A stretch of 64,000 nt of DNA, from positions 1 through 64,000 of the forward strand of contig CAYWSE010000008.1 of the NCBI GenBank assembly GCA_964461025.1. Direction: 5' to 3'. The stretch comes from JAHBVL01 sp964461025. Its GTDB lineage: Bacteria > Chloroflexota > Chloroflexia > Thermomicrobiales > UBA6265. Made by a program: the position numbers and the translations under genes. Under the pieces are notes generated by a model. The model was not told the origin of the DNA. It saw only the letters and a list, made by a program, of their open reading frames with translations, and did not search any database. How positions within the stretch are numbered: position 1 is the first letter of the stretch; each line of letters opens with the position of its first letter. Below are positions 1 to 7,667 of the stretch, piece by piece.

Positions 1-33
1 CTTCAAGTCCCTTCCCAAAAGTGCCAAAGTTCA

Positions 34-99
34 GGGCAACGCCTGCGTTGCCCGGGTTCGTCGGCTGCCTTGATACTGCGAGGCAGGCCTCGCCGCTAC
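34..99. repeat. Paired REP-like palindromes (BIME-like)
   Basis: Two hairpins lie side by side. The first has arms GGGCAACGC and GCGTTGCCC around CT. The second has arms GCGAGG and CCTCGC around CAGG and is followed by CTAC, that is GTAG on the minus strand. The same two-hairpin unit recurs at 19135-19210. A conserved GTAG next to a palindrome is the hallmark of REP elements mobilised by RAYT transposases. It lies just downstream of the last nos gene and may also end that transcript. Confidence 0.65.
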
Positions 100-113
100 A
101 GGTGTGGGGGCCG

Positions 114-584
114 CTACTCCTCGGAGAGCGAGCGGATGTAGGCGACCAGGTCGGCGATCTGCTGCTCGGTCAGGATCGCGCCGTAGGGCGGCATCGCGCC
201 GGCCGGGAAGCCTTTCACGACTTTGGCGTTCGGGTCGACGATCGATTCGAAGAGATAGGCGTCATCGGCAATCACGATTGTGCCGTTTTCGAGTTCGACC
301 TCATGCATATAGAGGCCCAGCCAGGTCGGTCCGACCATCTGACTGCCGTCGACTGAATGGCACGCCATGCACTGCGCGGCGAGAGACCTGCCGGCCTCGA
401 CGTCGCCTGTCATCGCCAGAGGAGAAGCTACCGGAGAGGCCGCCGGCGATGCCTGTGGCGACGCCTCGGGAGATGCTTCCGGGGTGCTTTCGTCCTGAAG
501 CGCAATTCCGCTCAACGGACCAGCAATCAGGGCAGCTGATACCAGCCCAATCACGACCATGAGAATCACTGCTCGTCTCACCAT
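114..584 (-). CDS. Secreted monohaem cytochrome c, last gene of the nos operon
   Basis: This 156-residue protein is probably an electron carrier feeding nitrous oxide reductase. Residues 1-28 form a signal peptide or membrane anchor. Residues 34-57 are a low-complexity linker of repeated Glu/Ala-Ser-Pro units, as in surface-tethered cytochromes. The haem-binding motif CMACH is at 72-76, and Met131 in GAMPPYG is the likely axial ligand. The ATG is preceded by GGGAGG about 8 bases upstream. It follows nosL by 37 bases in the same direction. Small c-type cytochromes are common in clade II nos clusters, where they take the place of the NosR route. The assignment to the cytochrome c family is firm; its electron partner is inferred from context. 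Confidence 0.88.
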   Translation of the reverse strand: MVRRAVILMVVIGLVSAALIAGPLSGIALQDESTPEASPEASPQASPAASPVASPLAMTGDVEAGRSLAAQCMACHSVDGSQMVGPTWLGLYMHEVELENGTIVIADDAYLFESIVDPNAKVVKGFPAGAMPPYGAILTEQQIADLVAYIRSLSEE

Positions 585-621
585 GTGTTTATCCTCCCGT
601 CTCTGGCAATTGTTCCGTCAT

Positions 622-1089
622 CTACTTCATCGCGTCAAATGTCCAGCTCCCCAGAAGTTCCTCCCACCCGTGAACCATGCCGCTTTGCTCGGCCGCGAAT
701 GCCGTGGCTTCGCTCTCATCATCGAAGGGAAACACGCCCGTGCCCATCGGTGTTGGCACCTCCATGGAAACAACGAACCAGGCGTTTCCTGCCTCGATCC
801 AGTCGAGCGATGGATAGCCGTGGACCCATGCCTTGCGCTCGCCAAGCCCCTCTTCCTGGATCATCGCGACCATTTCCCCAGCGTCGTCGAACAGCAACGC
901 CTCGCCTTTGGAATCGACGATGCCGCTGGCGAATCGCTCTTCGGAAATCAGCATTCCGCAGCGGTCGCAGGCGTCCCGTCCCAATTTGATCTCCGGAGGG
1001 TCATCCGACGATTTGGCCTCATCTCCGCAACCGACCAGAACGAGCGGGAGCACAACACCGGTACCGAGCAACGCACGCCGAGTAATCAT
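622..1089 (-). CDS. nosL: NosL copper-binding lipoprotein
   Basis: NosL is a copper chaperone needed for assembly of the NosZ copper centres. The 155-residue protein starts with a twin-arginine lipoprotein leader (TRRALLG) and a lipobox ending LVGC, so Cys21 would be lipidated. The copper motif C41-D-R-C44-G-M46 is the family signature. Later conserved features are the DDAGEM and VHGYPS regions. Its ATG overlaps the nosY stop in an ATGA arrangement, which indicates translational coupling. Family length and operon position both match. A combined Tat leader and lipobox is unusual but seen in other organisms. Confidence 0.92.
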   Translation of the reverse strand: MITRRALLGTGVVLPLVLVGCGDEAKSSDDPPEIKLGRDACDRCGMLISEERFASGIVDSKGEALLFDDAGEMVAMIQEEGLGERKAWVHGYPSLDWIEAGNAWFVVSMEVPTPMGTGVFPFDDESEATAFAAEQSGMVHGWEELLGSWTFDAMK

Positions 1090-1916
1090 TGGTGATCCGT
1101 TCGTTTGAAGAACCAGTAGCCCACTGGCAGCGGAATGACGATCCAGAGCGCCAGCAGGCCGAGCATCAACATGTAAAAGCTGCTGCCGAACCGATCCACG
1201 GCATAGATGCCTGCCGGTCCCAGCACATCAAGAGATGTGTGCAGCAGATCGACGCTGACAAGCTTGAAGACATCCAGCGGGTTGAGCATCGTCAAGGTGA
1301 GGAGGGTCTCGGGGCTGAGCCCGAGCATGATCGAACTCCCCATGATGCCGAGATCGCCAACGATCACGAACAAGAGCCAGAGGGTGAGCGCAATACCCAG
1401 CGCCGCCGCGGTCTGACGGGAAAAGCTCGAAATGGCAATGCCGACACTGAGCATCGCCAGACCCAGGAGTACCGTCAGAATCACGAGCAAGAGGTAGTCC
1501 GATGCACCACCAGCCCCGCCACGAAGCGCCATGACCACGCCGGCTCCACCAAAACCGATCAGCAACAGCAAGACGAACGATGCCGCGGCGCCCAGAAACT
1601 TCCCGATGTACACCTCGAGCGCGGAGATCGGTTGGGCCAGCAGGTAATCGAGCGAGCGATCCTGCCGGTCGCCGACGATGACCTGTGCGCCGATCGTCAG
1701 TCCGATCAGGGGGACCATCAGCAACAGGAGATTGAGCAAACCCGCCGATGTCCGCCCGAAACCGGCCTGACCAGTCAGTTCCGAGGCACTGAGCGCTACG
1801 GCGGCGAATCCGGCAATCAGCACAGCGAAAATGAGCGTGTAGAGTACGAACCAGCGGTTGCGCACCCCCGTTCGTACCTCCTTCGCCGCAATGGCGGTTA
1901 CGACTGTTCGGTCCAT
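1086..1916 (-). CDS. nosY: NosY, ABC permease for NosZ maturation
   Basis: This is a 276-residue ABC-2 type membrane protein with about six hydrophobic segments. With NosF and NosD it forms the complex that delivers copper or sulfur species for assembly of the CuZ site. The motif DRQDRSLDYLLAQPIS, near residue 85-100, is typical of NosY. I chose the ATG at 1916 because GGGAG lies 8 bases upstream; an in-frame ATG at 1931 would add five residues. The gene overlaps the end of nosF by 19 bases and its stop overlaps the nosL start, so nosF, nosY and nosL are tightly coupled. Confidence 0.9.
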   Translation of the reverse strand: MDRTVVTAIAAKEVRTGVRNRWFVLYTLIFAVLIAGFAAVALSASELTGQAGFGRTSAGLLNLLLLMVPLIGLTIGAQVIVGDRQDRSLDYLLAQPISALEVYIGKFLGAAASFVLLLLIGFGGAGVVMALRGGAGGASDYLLLVILTVLLGLAMLSVGIAISSFSRQTAAALGIALTLWLLFVIVGDLGIMGSSIMLGLSPETLLTLTMLNPLDVFKLVSVDLLHTSLDVLGPAGIYAVDRFGSSFYMLMLGLLALWIVIPLPVGYWFFKRTDHQ

Positions 1917-2779
1917 GCGAATCGCTCCCATTCAAAGTCCTCGATATCGACGCCTTCGCGGGCCAGAGAGGTCAGTACATCGGCCTTTTGATCGATCCTG
2001 ATCGCTACGCTCACCACGCGCCCCTCACCCTGTCCCTCCAGCCCGAGCCGGGTCAATGTGTCGAGCGCGACATCGCGGTGACCATTGCGGAGAAAAACGA
2101 CGAGGCGAGATTCGCTATCGAGCGACGACCGGAAGGTGTACGGGGTTTGCTCCTGCTCGAGCACCCCGCCATCGAGCAGGAAGATGCGATCGGCGAGGGC
2201 GAGCACATCCTCGGGTCGGTGGGAGGAGAAGAGAAGCGTCATGCCGCCAGCCCGCAGCGATTGCAGGAGCTGCAACAGCTCCGCCCTGCCTTTGGCGTCG
2301 AGATTGGCAGTCGGTTCATCGAGCAGGAGAATCGACGGTTTGCCGATCAACGCCAGGGCGAGCGCCAACCGCTGTTTCATGCCACCAGAGAGTGCGCGCA
2401 TTTCCTTATTGACCTGCGCGTCGATGCCGAGCAATGTCAGTCGCTGAAGAGCCTCGGCGGGATCGGCACGTTTGAGCCGGGCAATGTAGGTGACCATCTC
2501 GCCAACGGTCAACGGCTGAACGGGTAAGTCCTGAGGGACATAGCCAATCGCCGCCCGGGCCAATTCGCCATGGGTGACGGGGTTGTGGCCGTTTATGACG
2601 ATCGCGCCGTCGTACCTGGCCAGACCGAGGAGGCAGCGCATGATCGTCGTCTTGCCGGCGCCGTTTGGTCCCCACAGCGCCGCCGCCTCTCCAGGACCGA
2701 GCTCGAAGCTGACGCCGTCGAGGGCAGGAAACTCACCAAAATACTTCGAAACTGATTTGACGGAAATTGCCTGTTGCAC
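1898..2779 (-). CDS. nosF: NosF, ABC ATPase for NosZ maturation
   Basis: This cytoplasmic ATPase partners NosY. It has Walker A GPNGAGKTT at residues 37-45, signature LSGGMKQR and Walker B ILLLDEPT. I placed the start at a GTG (2779) preceded by a G-rich AGGGGGCGG stretch, because homology to ABC ATPases begins there (ISVKSVSKYF). The reading frame is open upstream to an ATG at 3010 that overlaps the nosD stop as ATGA. That would add 77 residues, but the added part is mostly a translation of an interspersed repeat and looks non-native. Both starts are possible and a mixed N-terminus cannot be ruled out. Confidence 0.87.
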   Translation of the reverse strand: MQQAISVKSVSKYFGEFPALDGVSFELGPGEAAALWGPNGAGKTTIMRCLLGLARYDGAIVINGHNPVTHGELARAAIGYVPQDLPVQPLTVGEMVTYIARLKRADPAEALQRLTLLGIDAQVNKEMRALSGGMKQRLALALALIGKPSILLLDEPTANLDAKGRAELLQLLQSLRAGGMTLLFSSHRPEDVLALADRIFLLDGGVLEQEQTPYTFRSSLDSESRLVVFLRNGHRDVALDTLTRLGLEGQGEGRVVSVAIRIDQKADVLTSLAREGVDIEDFEWERFAWTEQS

Positions 2780-2867
2780 CTGACCGCCCCCTGATTCAAC
2801 CGTGCTGTGAAACGTCCGTACGGATGCCACTTCCTCAGAAGGATCGTAGTAAGTCGACCGAAACTGT

Positions 2868-2952
2868 CGGTGACTTCCCGCTGCGGCGGCGAGTTGGCTC
2901 ACGCCCTCGTCTTCGACTGCACTCCGATTCGCGTCGTTCCGCTCAGAATGAC
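2868..2952. repeat. MITE-like interspersed repeat between nosD and nosF
   Basis: The element contains the central CCCGCTGCGGCGG block and ends in GCTCAGAATGAC, matching copies at 19257-19369, 31025-31124 and 58388-58510. The left end is degenerate, so its boundary is approximate. It lies inside the 227-base space between the nosD stop and the likely nosF start and keeps the minus-strand frame open. Confidence 0.6.
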
Positions 2953-3006
2953 GGGATTTCCTTACATGGTGCGGGAGTACGGGCGCGTCGGAGTGTGGAC
3001 TGTTGT

Positions 3007-4473
3007 TCATGTCATGCCTGACTCCGCCGATGCGCCAGATGCCGGAACGGCGTAGCTGCTTCTGCGGCGCAGATTGAATGCGCCGGCCAGGGCCACGAAA
3101 GCGCCGACCGCGCCCGCGACACCCAGGAGGACGCGATTTCGCTCAGGTTCGCGATCGACAGCCGGCAATTGTGTCGATGCCACCGGCTTCATCAACGGCG
3201 ATGGGTCTTCGAACTTCACCTGGGGTCGAAATGACGGAAATGCCTCGGCCGCGAAATCGATGGCCATCGAGGCCGGGCTGTAGGAGAAGAGACGCAGCTC
3301 TGGATAGTCGCCGACCATCGACTCGAAGAGCTGTTGCGACGTATAGGGCAGATCACCGACACCGTCCCGGTCGGCGTCGTAACCGGCGTAGTCGCTCCAG
3401 TAGTTGCCACTGCCATCAACCGCCCAGGTGATCTCCTTCAGCTCACCGCGACCCATCATGCTCAGGTGTTCGTTGTTGTCGATAAATGCATTGCCCAAAA
3501 AGGTGTTGTGCTTCACCGCCGGCTGAATCGCGATGCCGATATCATTGAAGGCAAAAACGTTGTCAATGAAGTAGTTCTCGACACCCGGTTCCCGGGGCGA
3601 CGTGTCAATCTGGACGCCGGTCTGGTTGTTCACGAAACGGTTGCCTTCAACGATGGCGTTGTCAACATCCTTCAGCCCGAGTCCACCGCCGGTGGCGCCC
3701 GCATTGTTGGCCATGGAGTTGCCCGTGATCGTGATATCCCGGCTGTACATCACGTAAAGCCCGATCGTGTTCTCGTTGAGCGAATTTCCCTCGACATGCG
3801 CCCCGTCGCTGAACATCAGGTGCATGCCGTACCGGTTGCGATCGAATTCGTTGTTGGTCACGACAGCGTTGTTCGAGTACCAGAGGATCATGTCTCGCCC
3901 ATCGGAGGCCCGGTTGCCGTCGATCACGACGTCGTCCGAGTACCAGACGCGGATGCCGTCGCCGCGCAGCGCAACATCGACAGGACGGGCAATGACCGTG
4001 TTGTTCCGGACGATCGAGCCATGCGCTTCGCGCAGATAGATGCCGAAGAGCACATCATCGAGGTAGTTGTTGGTGATTGTCGCCCGCGGCGCATCGACGA
4101 GAATCGCCGTGTCCTCTTTGTCGTGACTCGAGCCTGACCCTCGCAGCGTGAATCCATCGATCACCACATCCGGCGCCGTAATCGACACCAGGGTTCCCTG
4201 GCCTTCTCCGTCGAATACGGCGCCATCCATCCCGAGCAGAACGACGGACTTGTCGATCACCAGGTTGCCCGGATGGACTCCTCCGTTTACGGCGATGACG
4301 TCGCCGGACGATGCCTCTGCGATAGCATCTGCTATCGAAGTGAACTCACAGACATCGCACACCACCAGATCGGCGTCGGTGACAAGCGGCGTAGACTCCT
4401 GGGCCGACGACGCCCGCACGGACGTCACGATCACCGCGATGAGGAGGAAGACTCTGAGGAAGCGCGTTGCCAT
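3007..4473 (-). CDS. nosD: NosD, periplasmic copper-processing beta-helix protein
   Basis: NosD works outside the membrane with NosF and NosY to build the CuZ centre of nitrous oxide reductase. The 488-residue protein has an N-terminal signal peptide (about 1-24) and a C-V-V-C-like pair in VVCDVCEF. From about residue 55 to 370 there is a long right-handed beta-helix made of repeated N-x-I/V-x-x-N units (CASH/NosD repeats). A C-terminal membrane helix (about 449-470) is followed by RRR. It starts 6 bases after the upstream gene's stop. The C-terminal helix would anchor the protein, as suits an organism without an outer membrane. Identification rests on the repeat pattern and operon position. 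Confidence 0.92.
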   Translation of the reverse strand: MATRFLRVFLLIAVIVTSVRASSAQESTPLVTDADLVVCDVCEFTSIADAIAEASSGDVIAVNGGVHPGNLVIDKSVVLLGMDGAVFDGEGQGTLVSITAPDVVIDGFTLRGSGSSHDKEDTAILVDAPRATITNNYLDDVLFGIYLREAHGSIVRNNTVIARPVDVALRGDGIRVWYSDDVVIDGNRASDGRDMILWYSNNAVVTNNEFDRNRYGMHLMFSDGAHVEGNSLNENTIGLYVMYSRDITITGNSMANNAGATGGGLGLKDVDNAIVEGNRFVNNQTGVQIDTSPREPGVENYFIDNVFAFNDIGIAIQPAVKHNTFLGNAFIDNNEHLSMMGRGELKEITWAVDGSGNYWSDYAGYDADRDGVGDLPYTSQQLFESMVGDYPELRLFSYSPASMAIDFAAEAFPSFRPQVKFEDPSPLMKPVASTQLPAVDREPERNRVLLGVAGAVGAFVALAGAFNLRRRSSYAVPASGASAESGMT

Positions 4474-4479
4474 GACCGG

Positions 4480-5148
4480 CTAGCTCTCCGTCTTTGCGCG
4501 TCGCAGCCGCCGGTCGAGAACGATGGCGATCAGCGCGAGGATCGCCGCCACTACCGCCAGCCAGAACCCTGCCTCAAACTGGGCCTTTGTCTTGAACTGG
4601 CCGATAACTCCAGTCCCAACAATCCGTGGTGTGAATTCGCTAATCGAGCTGCTGAGGGCGGCGGTTTGATCGAGGTTGTGACCTGCGTAATAGAGCCAGG
4701 CAAAAAGGTCGATGACAAAAACGACCGGATAGATCACCACGGGTATCCGGGCCAGGGTTCTCCAGCGCCCGTTCAGAAAGACCGATGCCACGGCCAGAAC
4801 GGCGACCAGTGGGATGGAATAGACCGAAATTGCCCGCTCAATCGTCGCGGCGTCGGTGAGCTTGATCATGCCGATGTAGTGATTCAGGCCGTCGACCTCA
4901 CGCACCGAGCGCATGTCTTCCAGCTTGTTGACGTAGACGTCGATCGTCAGGCCCTTCGGGTACTGCGGAGCGCGGAGGATGATGTTCCAATAGGGCAGAA
5001 AGATCGATCCGATCAGCAAAACGGCGGAAGCGAGAAGGAACGGCAGCTGCATCCAGCTCAACCGCGCTCTGGACAGGGCTTCCGTCCATCGATTCGATGA
5101 TTCTTGTGTGATTGCTGGGGATTCAGCGACGGGAACGCTCACGGCCAC
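4480..5148 (-). CDS. NosB-like integral membrane protein of the nos operon
   Basis: This 222-residue protein has four clear hydrophobic segments at about 35-57, 113-133, 140-165 and 193-213, with a roughly 50-residue loop after the first. The start is GTG, with AGGAGG 6-7 bases upstream. It sits between nosZ and nosD, the position where clade II nos operons carry nosB, a poorly understood membrane protein gene. I see no metal-binding motif. The name NosB-like is based on position and topology, not on recognised sequence identity, so I leave the symbol empty. Confidence 0.7.
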   Translation of the reverse strand: MAVSVPVAESPAITQESSNRWTEALSRARLSWMQLPFLLASAVLLIGSIFLPYWNIILRAPQYPKGLTIDVYVNKLEDMRSVREVDGLNHYIGMIKLTDAATIERAISVYSIPLVAVLAVASVFLNGRWRTLARIPVVIYPVVFVIDLFAWLYYAGHNLDQTAALSSSISEFTPRIVGTGVIGQFKTKAQFEAGFWLAVVAAILALIAIVLDRRLRRAKTES

Positions 5149-5201
5149 TGATTCCTCCTTTCTCTCGCCGGTCTGGTTGCCGGCCGAAACGTCCGGTGGT
5201 T

Positions 5202-5229
5202 GGGCGCCGGCCGCGGAGGACCGGCGCCC
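5202..5229 (-). terminator. Intercistronic hairpin after nosZ
   Basis: Perfect 9-base arms, GGGCGCCGG and CCGGCGCCC, enclose a 10-base loop, 8 bases after the nosZ stop. There is no U-run on the minus strand. It is more likely a partial terminator or mRNA-stabilising hairpin that keeps nosZ message above that of the maturation genes. Confidence 0.55.
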
Positions 5230-5236
5230 GCGAGCG

Positions 5237-7249
5237 TTACGGGCTGACCAGGAAGTAGCCCATCATCTCGAGGTGCAACGCGGAGCAGAACTCCGTGCAG
5301 TAGTAGGGGTAGGTGCCGGCGGTGTCGGCGACCCACGAAACGGAGGTTGTCTCGCCCGGTTCAATGCTCAGGTTGACGTTCTGGCCGGGCATCGCGAAGC
5401 CGTGCGTGGCGTCATGGGCGAGCTCGACGTTCGTGAGGTGCAGGGTGACATTATCTCCCTGCTTGACCTCGATGAAGTCGGGCCGGATCGTGCTGCGAAT
5501 CGAAGTCATGTAGATCGTGACGTTGTTGCCGTCTCGTTCGATCCGTTCCTGGCCAATCTGGGTGGCCACCTCCGAGGGCTTCTGATGGATGGTGTCCCAA
5601 CCAACCTCGGGATAGACCTCCCAGATATTCTCCAGCCGCTCCGATTTGATCATTTGCACGTAGTGCGGTTCGCCGATGCCGATCGGCATGTCGTAGATCA
5701 GCTGCATGTTCTCGCCGGTAATGTCGACCAGCTGGAAGTTCTGCGGCAGGAGCGGACCAACTGGATGGAAGCGGTCGAGCGCCCACTTGTTCATCCCTAT
5801 CAGGTACTTGCCTGCCGGCGCGACGGTATCTCCCTCGGCGACGCAGATGTGACCGGTGTTGAACTGCATGGGAATCATATCGATCAGCCGCCAGCCGTCG
5901 TCGATGCCTTCTCCACCGAGCTTCCAGCGGGCAATCCCGCTGTCGAGGAAGAGACTCGTGTAGGCGAGGCCGGTATCGTCGAACTGGGTGTGCAGGGGCC
6001 CGAGACCGAGTTCGACCTGTGCCTCGACACACGATTCGAAGTCGAGAACAGGAACGCCGTATGCGTCAGGCTCGTACTTGCCGTCGGCGATCGCTTGCTG
6101 AATCTTCTCGAAGCTGTAGACCGTGACGTGCGGATCGAGCTTGCCGGAAACGACGATGTACTTGCCATCGGGGGTGACGTCGGCGCCGTGCGGACTCTTC
6201 GGTTCGGGCACGAACCAGAGCAGTCCTTCCTCAACCGCGACGTCCATACGGATCATCTGCATGCCATTGAGTTCTTCCGACCGACCAGCGGCGACGACTT
6301 CCGCGGCCTTTTCCCAATTGATGACCGTCAGGTAGTCCATGTCGCGCTGCGATGCGCCAACTTCGACCGGGGGGGCGTCGCCACCGCCCGAGCCATAGGA
6401 GAGCTCGGTATTGAAGGTGTTGGAGAACATCCAGCCCATGCTCGGTCCCTTGCCGGCATCCGCGAGGTCGTTCCAGTAGGGCGGAAGCTCGACCGAGAAC
6501 GACTGATCGTGCGAAATGCGTCCAGCTTCGCGGTCGAACTTCCAGAACGTCATCGCACCGCGATATTCGTCGGCGTAGCTCTCGATCGGCGCGTACTGCC
6601 AGGCATGGGGAGCCGCGTACTGGGAGCCGTCGATGATGTACTCGGTGTTTGGTGTGACGAATGTGCCGCCGTGGTTGCTGATGATGTGCGGATTCTTGAC
6701 GATTTGCTTCGTCTCGAAATCGCGCAGATCGACCACGCCAATGCGGGCATTCGATTTGTCATTGATGAACAAGAATTGGCCGTCGTACTGCCCTTCGGTT
6801 TCGCTCAAACCGGGGTGGTGGGTGTCGCCACAAGTCAGCACCTTGCCGTCGACCTCGCCTCCAGCCAGCACCTCCCACGTGTCGGTCGAAAATCCGAATC
6901 CCTGCCAGGGTTCCGGGGCGAAAACCGCAATGACCTTCAGCAGGCGCATTGACGGCACACCGATCACCAGCACCTGACCGGATTGACCGCCCGAGCTGAA
7001 GATCAGGTAATCGTCGTGCCGGCCGCTGGGCACGTACGTTTTCAGCGCTGCCTGGATGTCGTCTGGAGTGAGACCGCGCGCTTCGGCGATGTCCTCGACG
7101 CTCGACTGGAGGGAACTGGCCTTCGCTTTGTTGCCTCCCGTCAATCGGGTTCCCGCTCCGACGGCGACGCCCGTTGCGGTCACCGCAGCAGCGCTTTTAA
7201 TCACCGTGCGGCGATCGAAGCGTTCCTCGGATGTCACGTGTGTGCCCAT
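5237..7249 (-). CDS. nosZ: Nitrous oxide reductase NosZ, clade II type
   Basis: NosZ reduces N2O to N2 outside the cytoplasmic membrane. The 670-residue protein has a seven-bladed propeller carrying the CuZ site. First ligands are in DTHHPGLSETEG (His144, His145), followed by YDG and FINDKSNAR, the clade II form. The C-terminal cupredoxin domain binds CuA through His616, Cys651, Cys655, His659 and Met662 (CTEFCSALHLEM). The leader ERFDRRTVIKSAAA is Tat-like, although clade II enzymes usually use Sec. I chose the ATG at 7249 because GAGGAGG lies 7-9 bases upstream. The frame extends to 7411, but that extension lacks a good ribosome site. It is the first gene of a seven-gene operon. Confidence 0.95.
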   Translation of the reverse strand: MGTHVTSEERFDRRTVIKSAAAVTATGVAVGAGTRLTGGNKAKASSLQSSVEDIAEARGLTPDDIQAALKTYVPSGRHDDYLIFSSGGQSGQVLVIGVPSMRLLKVIAVFAPEPWQGFGFSTDTWEVLAGGEVDGKVLTCGDTHHPGLSETEGQYDGQFLFINDKSNARIGVVDLRDFETKQIVKNPHIISNHGGTFVTPNTEYIIDGSQYAAPHAWQYAPIESYADEYRGAMTFWKFDREAGRISHDQSFSVELPPYWNDLADAGKGPSMGWMFSNTFNTELSYGSGGGDAPPVEVGASQRDMDYLTVINWEKAAEVVAAGRSEELNGMQMIRMDVAVEEGLLWFVPEPKSPHGADVTPDGKYIVVSGKLDPHVTVYSFEKIQQAIADGKYEPDAYGVPVLDFESCVEAQVELGLGPLHTQFDDTGLAYTSLFLDSGIARWKLGGEGIDDGWRLIDMIPMQFNTGHICVAEGDTVAPAGKYLIGMNKWALDRFHPVGPLLPQNFQLVDITGENMQLIYDMPIGIGEPHYVQMIKSERLENIWEVYPEVGWDTIHQKPSEVATQIGQERIERDGNNVTIYMTSIRSTIRPDFIEVKQGDNVTLHLTNVELAHDATHGFAMPGQNVNLSIEPGETTSVSWVADTAGTYPYYCTEFCSALHLEMMGYFLVSP

Positions 7250-7397
7250 ACCCTGCCTCCTCAGGCAATATCGGTAGTCCGGTGGCTCGCCGATTCCGGG
7301 TGGACACTCCTTTGCGCCGCTTGTCCAAGTTGGCATCGTCTGATGCCCGCCCCCTGAGCGCGCAAAACCGTTGAACCCTGACGAAAGGGTAGGTGCT

Positions 7398-7412
7398 TGT
7401 GCATTACGCACA
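7398..7412. promoter_or_regulatory. Inverted repeat TGTGC-N5-GCACA upstream of nosZ
   Basis: This perfect 5-base inverted repeat lies about 150 bases before the nosZ start codon. It is just downstream of the candidate -10 element, a typical repressor position. No regulator can be named. Confidence 0.35.
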
Positions 7413-7431
7413 CATGTGGACGCTGGCCCGT

Positions 7432-7460
7432 TGATTACAAAAACGTGACAGTTTTCACAA
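7432..7460 (-). promoter_or_regulatory. Candidate nosZ promoter overlapping a CRP/FNR-type site
   Basis: On the minus strand TTGTGA (7460-7455) and TAATCA (7437-7432) are 17 bases apart. Overlapping the -35 is GTGA-CAGTTT-TCAC (7445-7458), close to the CRP-family consensus TGTGA-N6-TCACA. A regulator of the CRP/FNR family would fit an anaerobic respiratory operon. The rest of the 418-base space between nosZ and the next gene holds the 7398-7412 repeat and a BIME-like element. Confidence 0.45.
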
Positions 7461-7498
7461 TCGGGAGTCAGCAGGGCATGTGCGGCGGCGTGGCCGAT

Positions 7499-7628
7499 GT
7501 AGGCTCCGGCGCTCTACCGGAGAAATGGCCCGCAGGCCCAAAAACGGACGATCCGAACGAGACGCTGGTGTCGTACACGCGGTTTGTCGGCCTGCGGCCG
7601 ACCGCTCCGGCAGAGCGCCGGAGCCTAC
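7499..7628. repeat. BIME-like pair of GTAG-bounded palindromes
   Basis: The left unit is GTAG followed by CTCCGG...CCGGAG. The right unit is its mirror image, CTCCGG...CCGGAG followed by CTAC. The two units point away from each other across about 80 bases. This is the clearest two-ended REP pair in the window. Confidence 0.75.
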
Positions 7629-7667
7629 ATCCGGTGGGCCGAAGGCAACATCGTTGAGGACCGGTGC

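Noticed and set aside
5108..6952. 614-residue open frame on the plus strand opposite nosZ
   Set aside because: It is antisense to a certain gene, has no recognisable domain or ribosome site, and is the usual mirror frame of GC-rich coding DNA.
7431..7446. TTGAT half-site, as in FNR/DNR boxes, upstream of nosZ
   Set aside because: The matching ATCAA half is missing; the GTGA-N6-TCAC palindrome is the better candidate.
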